In this document: in pieces, positions 41,462-46,352 of the stretch | Position numbering within the stretch: position 1 is the first letter of the stretch | Layout of the letters: the number at the start of each line of letters is the position of its first letter | NCBI GenBank assembly: GCA_023411035.1 | Contig: JAEYPE010000110.1 | Location: 1 to 46,352 of the forward strand | DNA length: 46,352 nucleotides | From: Pseudomonadota bacterium | GTDB taxonomy: Bacteria; Pseudomonadota; Alphaproteobacteria; Azospirillales; Azospirillaceae | Direction of reading: 5' to 3' | The notes under the pieces: generated by a model | Databases searched by the model: none | What the model saw: only the letters and a program-made list of their open reading frames with translations | Told to the model about the DNA's origin: nothing | Made by a program: the position numbers and the translations under genes

Positions 41462-42832
41462 TCAGGCGATCACCACGCGGTTGCGGCCCTGGCGCTTGGC
41501 CTCGTAGAGCGCGGCGTCGGCCCGGCGGACGGTGTGTTCGTAATCGGGATGGCCGTCGTGCAGGGCCGCCCCGATCGAGGCGGTGACCTTCAGCCCCGTC
41601 CCGGAGCCGTTGAAACGGTGCTGTTCGACGATCAGCCGCATCCGCTCGGCTTTCATGCGCAGGGACGTCTCGTCCATCTCCGTCAGCAGGACGAGGAATT
41701 CCTCTCCGCCGTAGCGGAAGACGAAATCGCCGGCCCGGACGTTCGTGTGCAGCAGTTCCGCCATGTCGGACAGGACGGAATCGCCCGCCTGATGGCCCAG
41801 CGTGTCGTTGATCGTCTTGAAGTGATCGGCGTCCATCAGCAGCACGGCGAAAGGCTTTCCATGGCGCAGGCTGATGGTCACCTCGCGCTGGAAGATGGCC
41901 GGCATGAAGCGCCGGGTCAGAAGACGGGTCAGCGGATCGCGTCCGCCTTCGATCTCCATCGCCTTCTCGATGATGGTGCCCAGGAAAAAGGAGATTTCCG
42001 TGACGTCGTTGTTCAGCTCCTTTACGAAGGCGGGCGTGATCCAGCCGCTTTCCACCGCGGCGGTCACCTTGGCGCTGATGCGGTCGGTGCGTTCGCGGAT
42101 GAGGTCCAGCTCCGTCACGTGGCCGAAGGTCAGCTCCGCCTTGTGGTTCAGCCACAGGCCGAAATCGGAGGATTCGATGGCCGGCGGCTTCGCGTGGTTG
42201 CTGTCCTCGTGCGCGTAGAAGGCGACCACCGTGTTGCGCAGCCAGTCGAACAGCGACGATTTCAGCCGCTCGCCCTCCAGCGCCAGGTTGGAGCCGCTCA
42301 TGAACATCTTCAGGGACTGCTGGTGGCGCACGTTGCCCAGCAGGTCGCCCAGATAGGCCTCGTGCATGTTGTCCAGCACGGTGTCCAGCAGTTCACCGAC
42401 GAAGAGGATGGCGGCGGCGGTCTGCATGCGGCTGAGGTCGGCGGCCAGCAGGCGGGTGGACAATTCCTTCTTGACGATGCGCATCCCGGCGTTGACCAGC
42501 GTCAGCGGGATGTTGATGCGGGCGTGGATCAGTCCGACCTGATAGTTCTGCTCCAGCACCGCCGCGATGGCCTCGTCGGAGGAGGCGGTGAAGAGGGCGC
42601 CGATCCAGCGCGCCAGCGACGGGCGCAGCCGCTCCTGGACCAGTGCGTGGCTGAGGAAGGCGTTGCTGTCCGGGCGGTTCAGCAGGATCGCGTAGAACGT
42701 CTCCGAAATGGCGTCGGCGTTGGCGAGCGCTAAGGCCGTCACTCGCTCGCGCACGGCTGGTTCGGTGTCCGTCCACAGCGATGACAGCGTGGCGGCGAGG
42801 ATCGCGGCCTTGCGGTCTTTCTGGCTGTCCAT
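41462..42832 (-). CDS. Globin-coupled sensor diguanylate cyclase (DosC-like)
   Basis: A 456-residue cytoplasmic protein. Residues ~1-160 resemble a sensor globin, with the probable proximal heme ligand His103 in VGLIHARINIPL, a typical GCS segment. A middle helical domain (~170-290, SDFGLWLNHK) matches the layout of E. coli DosC. The C-terminal GGDEF domain (~295-456) has an intact GGEEF active site (375-379) and an RxxD inhibitory site (Arg366-Asp369) five residues before it, so product inhibition is expected. It would make cyclic di-GMP in response to oxygen, favouring sessile growth. The ATG at 42830-42832 begins the globin domain; a longer frame is not needed. It is divergent from the FixL-like kinase across 260 bases. 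Confidence 0.92.
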   Translation of the reverse strand: MDSQKDRKAAILAATLSSLWTDTEPAVRERVTALALANADAISETFYAILLNRPDSNAFLSHALVQERLRPSLARWIGALFTASSDEAIAAVLEQNYQVGLIHARINIPLTLVNAGMRIVKKELSTRLLAADLSRMQTAAAILFVGELLDTVLDNMHEAYLGDLLGNVRHQQSLKMFMSGSNLALEGERLKSSLFDWLRNTVVAFYAHEDSNHAKPPAIESSDFGLWLNHKAELTFGHVTELDLIRERTDRISAKVTAAVESGWITPAFVKELNNDVTEISFFLGTIIEKAMEIEGGRDPLTRLLTRRFMPAIFQREVTISLRHGKPFAVLLMDADHFKTINDTLGHQAGDSVLSDMAELLHTNVRAGDFVFRYGGEEFLVLLTEMDETSLRMKAERMRLIVEQHRFNGSGTGLKVTASIGAALHDGHPDYEHTVRRADAALYEAKRQGRNRVVIA

Positions 42833-43092
42833 CGTCCCTGTTCCTTTGTGCACCGTGCCCGCACCCCTCCGGAATTTGTAGCGCCCACGAACCGTTACGC
42901 AAAGCGACAATCGAGTGTCCGGTCCGGCGGGTTCATTGATGCGCTAAGGTTAAACTTCCGTTATGGTTCTCACGCAAGATTGGAGTTGGGCGGCACCGCC
43001 TCGGTCGGGTGTTTTCTGCGGGGGACGTTTCTTTCGGGCGGCCTCGCGTCGGCGCGCCCGATAGGACAGCGTGCGGAGATTTGTTCACAGTC
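42833..43092. promoter_or_regulatory. Divergent intergenic region between two sensor genes
   Basis: 260 bases with both genes reading outward, so it must hold two promoters. A weak minus-strand candidate is TTGCGT, a 17-base spacer and TTTAAC in the relatively AT-rich stretch around 42947-42980. No Anr/FixK-type TTGAT-N4-ATCAA site was found by eye. Confidence 0.25.
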
Positions 43093-45309
43093 ATGGCCAG
43101 CCGCAATCCGGTTCGCGACGCGAACCCGCCGCCCGCCGGAATGGGGGAGCGGCTGTTCGAGATTCTGGGGTCGGTGCGCTTTCTGATGAGGGCGTCCGGC
43201 GTGGCTTTCATCGTCGTGGTGAACGCGATGATCGGCTATGGCGTCTGGCAGCGCCACAATGAGGCCGTGCAGGGGGGAGAGCGCTCCACCCGCAACCTCG
43301 CCCGCATCCTGGAGGAGCAGGCGGTCCGCACGGTGTTCAGCGTGGATCTGCTGCTGTCCGATCTGGTGACCATTCTGGACACCCATCCGCAGGCCCGCAC
43401 CGTGGCGGCGCCGTCGGTGAACGCCCTTCTGCGCCACCGGCGCGACGCCATCGCCCCGATTTCCGGGCTGCTCGTGGTGGACGAAACCGGTCGTGCGCTG
43501 CATCATTCCGCCGACACCAGCCCGCCCGGCTTCGACCTGACCAACAGGCCCTATTTCGGGGTCCATCGGGACGAGAACACGTCGGACGGCGGCCTGCACA
43601 TCGGTGCGCCGATCGCCAGCATCGCCTTTCCCGGTACCTACGTCATCCCCATGAGCCGCCGCTGGTCGCACCCGGACGGCAGTTTTGCCGGGGCGGTTGT
43701 CGCCATGATCAACCCGTTGCGGCTGGGGGCGGGCTTCGAGGGGTTGCGGCTGGGGCTGGAAGGCACGGTCACCCTGGCGTTGGCCGACGGCACGGTGCTG
43801 ATCCACCGCCCCTGGGACGAGGGCCGGCGGCGTCTGGTCAGCCTGGCGGACTGGCCGGACATCGACTCCGTGCTGCGCGCGCAGGATGCGGCGACGCTGG
43901 ACACCGTCCTGCCCACCGACGGGCGCCCCAGCATCGTCAGCGTCCGCCGCGTCGCCGACTATCCGTTCATCGTCGCCGCCACCCTGCCGAAGGCGGAGGC
44001 GCTGGGGGAATGGAAACGCGACAGCGCGGTGTGGATCGCGATGGGCCTCGCCATGTCCATCGTCATCGCCCTGCTGACCTGGTACGTGGAGCGGCAGCAG
44101 GCCCGGCGGGATCAGGACCAGAGCCGGCTGGAGCGCGCCTCCCGCCGCATCCGCGGCATTCTGGATTCCATGGTGGACGCGGTGGTGACCATCGATTCCC
44201 AGGGCATCATCGAAACCTTCAATCCCGCGGCGGAGCGCATGTTCGGCTACACCGAAGCCGAGGTGGTGGGGCGGAGCGTCAACATCCTGGTGCCGGAAGC
44301 CTTCCGCTCCGGCCATAACCGGTCGATCGCCGAATACCGTCCGAACGCCGGGTCGCGCATCATCGGCAACGACCGCGAGGTTCTGGCGATGCGCCGTGAC
44401 GGCAGCACCTTCCCCATGAATCTGGCGGTCAGCGAACTGCGGCTGGGCGGACCGGACGGGCAGGGCGCCGCCGCGCGCCGCGTCTTCGTCGGCGTCATCC
44501 GCGACATCACCAGGCGCAAGCAGCAGGAGGCCGAACTGCTGGCCTCAAAGAGCCAGGCGGAAATGGCCAACCGCGCCAAATCCGAATTCCTGGCCAACAT
44601 GAGCCACGAACTGCGCACGCCGCTGAACGCCATCATCGGCTTCTCGGAAATCCTCGACAGCGAGTTCTTCGGGAAGCTGAACGAGCGCCAGAAGGCTTGT
44701 GCCAAGGACATCCACGACAGCGGCAAGCATCTGCTGGACATCGTGAACGCCGTGCTCGACATGTCGAAGATCGAGGCGGGCCGGTACGAGCTGTCCGAAG
44801 AGGTGATCGACCCCTGCGAGACGGTGGCCCAGTGCCTGACCATGGTCCGCGACCGCGCCGCCGACAGCGGGGTGGATCTGCGCAACAGTGTGTCCGGCGG
44901 CCTTCCCGCCGTCTGGGTGGACCGCCGCGCCTTCAAGCAGGTTCTGTTGAATCTTCTGTCCAACGCGGTGAAGTTCACGCCGGAGGGCGGCAGCGTCACC
45001 CTGACCGCCCACGTCGAGGAGGATGGCGGCCTGACCCTGTCGGTAATCGACACCGGGATCGGCATTCCCAAAGAGTTCATGGAGCATTTGTTCCAGCCCT
45101 TCCGGCAGGCCGACAATTCCTCCAGCCGCCAGTTCGAGGGCACCGGGCTGGGGCTGTCCATCTCCAAGAACTTCATGGAACTCCACGGCGGCTCGCTGAC
45201 CTGCGTCAGCACCTCCGGCGCCGGCACCACGATGACGCTGCACCTGCCTGCCGAACGGGTGGTGAAGCCGGAAGACACCGCCGCACGGATCGCCGCCGCG
45301 CTGGCCTGA
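43093..45309 (+). CDS. Cache-PAS sensor histidine kinase with FixL-like PAS
   Basis: A 738-residue membrane kinase: TM1 ~33-51, a periplasmic Cache-type sensor ~55-305, TM2 ~311-331, PAS ~350-475, HisKA with His505 in FLANMSHELRTPLNAII, and HATPase (NLLSNAVKFTP, DTGIGIP, GTGLGLSISKNFM). The PAS core FNPAAERMFGYTEAEVVGRS is FixL-like and keeps a His (His408 in FRSGHNRSIAEY) and an Arg (Arg428 in RIIGNDREV) at positions that bind heme and oxygen in FixL. It has no receiver and no partner regulator in the window. I use ATG 43093; 43009 and 43141 are alternatives with no better ribosome site. Transcription likely ends at the hairpin at 45332-45353. Confidence 0.9.
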   Translation: MASRNPVRDANPPPAGMGERLFEILGSVRFLMRASGVAFIVVVNAMIGYGVWQRHNEAVQGGERSTRNLARILEEQAVRTVFSVDLLLSDLVTILDTHPQARTVAAPSVNALLRHRRDAIAPISGLLVVDETGRALHHSADTSPPGFDLTNRPYFGVHRDENTSDGGLHIGAPIASIAFPGTYVIPMSRRWSHPDGSFAGAVVAMINPLRLGAGFEGLRLGLEGTVTLALADGTVLIHRPWDEGRRRLVSLADWPDIDSVLRAQDAATLDTVLPTDGRPSIVSVRRVADYPFIVAATLPKAEALGEWKRDSAVWIAMGLAMSIVIALLTWYVERQQARRDQDQSRLERASRRIRGILDSMVDAVVTIDSQGIIETFNPAAERMFGYTEAEVVGRSVNILVPEAFRSGHNRSIAEYRPNAGSRIIGNDREVLAMRRDGSTFPMNLAVSELRLGGPDGQGAAARRVFVGVIRDITRRKQQEAELLASKSQAEMANRAKSEFLANMSHELRTPLNAIIGFSEILDSEFFGKLNERQKACAKDIHDSGKHLLDIVNAVLDMSKIEAGRYELSEEVIDPCETVAQCLTMVRDRAADSGVDLRNSVSGGLPAVWVDRRAFKQVLLNLLSNAVKFTPEGGSVTLTAHVEEDGGLTLSVIDTGIGIPKEFMEHLFQPFRQADNSSSRQFEGTGLGLSISKNFMELHGGSLTCVSTSGAGTTMTLHLPAERVVKPEDTAARIAAALA

Positions 45310-45331
45310 CGGCAGCGAACCCCCAAAGAAA

Positions 45332-45353
45332 AAAGGCGCCTTGCGGCGCCTTT
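45332..45353 (-). terminator. Bidirectional terminator between the kinase gene and sucB
   Basis: AAAGGCGCC-TTGC-GGCGCCTTT, a perfect 9-base stem. On the minus strand it runs into TTTTTTCTTT, giving a good terminator for sucB; on the plus strand the U-tract is short. Confidence 0.85.
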
Positions 45354-45385
45354 CAGGTCCGTGGGCTTGCGCCCCCGGCAATCGG

Positions 45386-45412
45386 ATGCGGGAGGAGGAT
45401 ATCCTCCCGCAT
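45386..45412 (-). other. Second perfect hairpin downstream of sucB
   Basis: ATGCGGGAGGA (45386-45396), loop GGATA, TCCTCCCGCAT (45402-45412): an 11-base stem 14 bases after the sucB stop, with no U-tract. Probably a 3'-end stabilising structure for the sucB message ahead of the real terminator. Confidence 0.6.
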
Positions 45413-45426
45413 TCCATTTATGCCGA

Positions 45427-46352
<926 letters not shown>

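Overview
The window is GC-rich, densely coded and mostly minus-strand. The gene content (a large chemotaxis operon, the dapF-mtaB-ftsY block, zapE, the 2-oxoglutarate dehydrogenase E2, FixL-like and globin-type sensors) fits a plant-associated Rhodospirillales alphaproteobacterium. Azospirillum is the best guess, but it is inferred from gene content and style and not from an alignment.

Layout. (1) 80-1117: a proline-rich unknown gene behind a LexA-like box, and a lone PIN-domain protein. (2) 1128-14931, all minus strand: STAS, CheY, CheA, CheW, a two-TM chemoreceptor with a PAS and a zinc-type CZB tail, CheR, CheD, CheB, a soluble chemoreceptor-like protein, then STAS (RsbV-like), HATPase (RsbW-like) and two receiver-PP2C (RsbU-like) proteins. 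This reads as a chemosensory array whose last four genes form a partner-switching output. (3) 15080-20646, minus strand: single-domain response regulator, membrane pseudo-kinase fused to a DEDDh exonuclease, small membrane protein, and a symporter-STAC-histidine kinase of the CbrA type. (4) 20867-30441, minus strand: SPOR protein, PuuE-type deacetylase, YciB, LpxR-like barrel, AMP nucleosidase, FtsY, MtaB, DapF and a small membrane protein. (5) 30598-33768, minus strand: GtrA flippase, GT2 glycosyltransferase and a polytopic membrane protein. (6) 34030-41349: leuD and leuB (no leuC here), a KGG stress protein, an unknown basic protein, a CitE-like lyase, pyridoxal kinase, LOG, a secreted unknown and ZapE. 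(7) 41462-45309: a globin-coupled diguanylate cyclase divergent from a Cache-PAS histidine kinase whose PAS resembles the heme PAS of FixL. (8) 45427 to the right edge: partial sucB.

The most unusual material is the chemotaxis/partner-switch cluster. One of its two PP2C proteins has lost a metal-binding aspartate (SDG replaced by STA). Its soluble receptor carries a CheZ-like FQDLTxQ motif near the C-terminus, and ends in a GDIELF tail that CheD nearly shares (GDVELF). No cheZ, cheC or cheX and no sigma factor is visible in the window. Second is the response regulator / pseudo-kinase-exonuclease / symporter-kinase operon. Third is the pair of divergent, putatively heme-based oxygen sensors.

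No rRNA, tRNA, CRISPR array or insertion sequence was seen. No gene-free stretch exceeds 300 bases.
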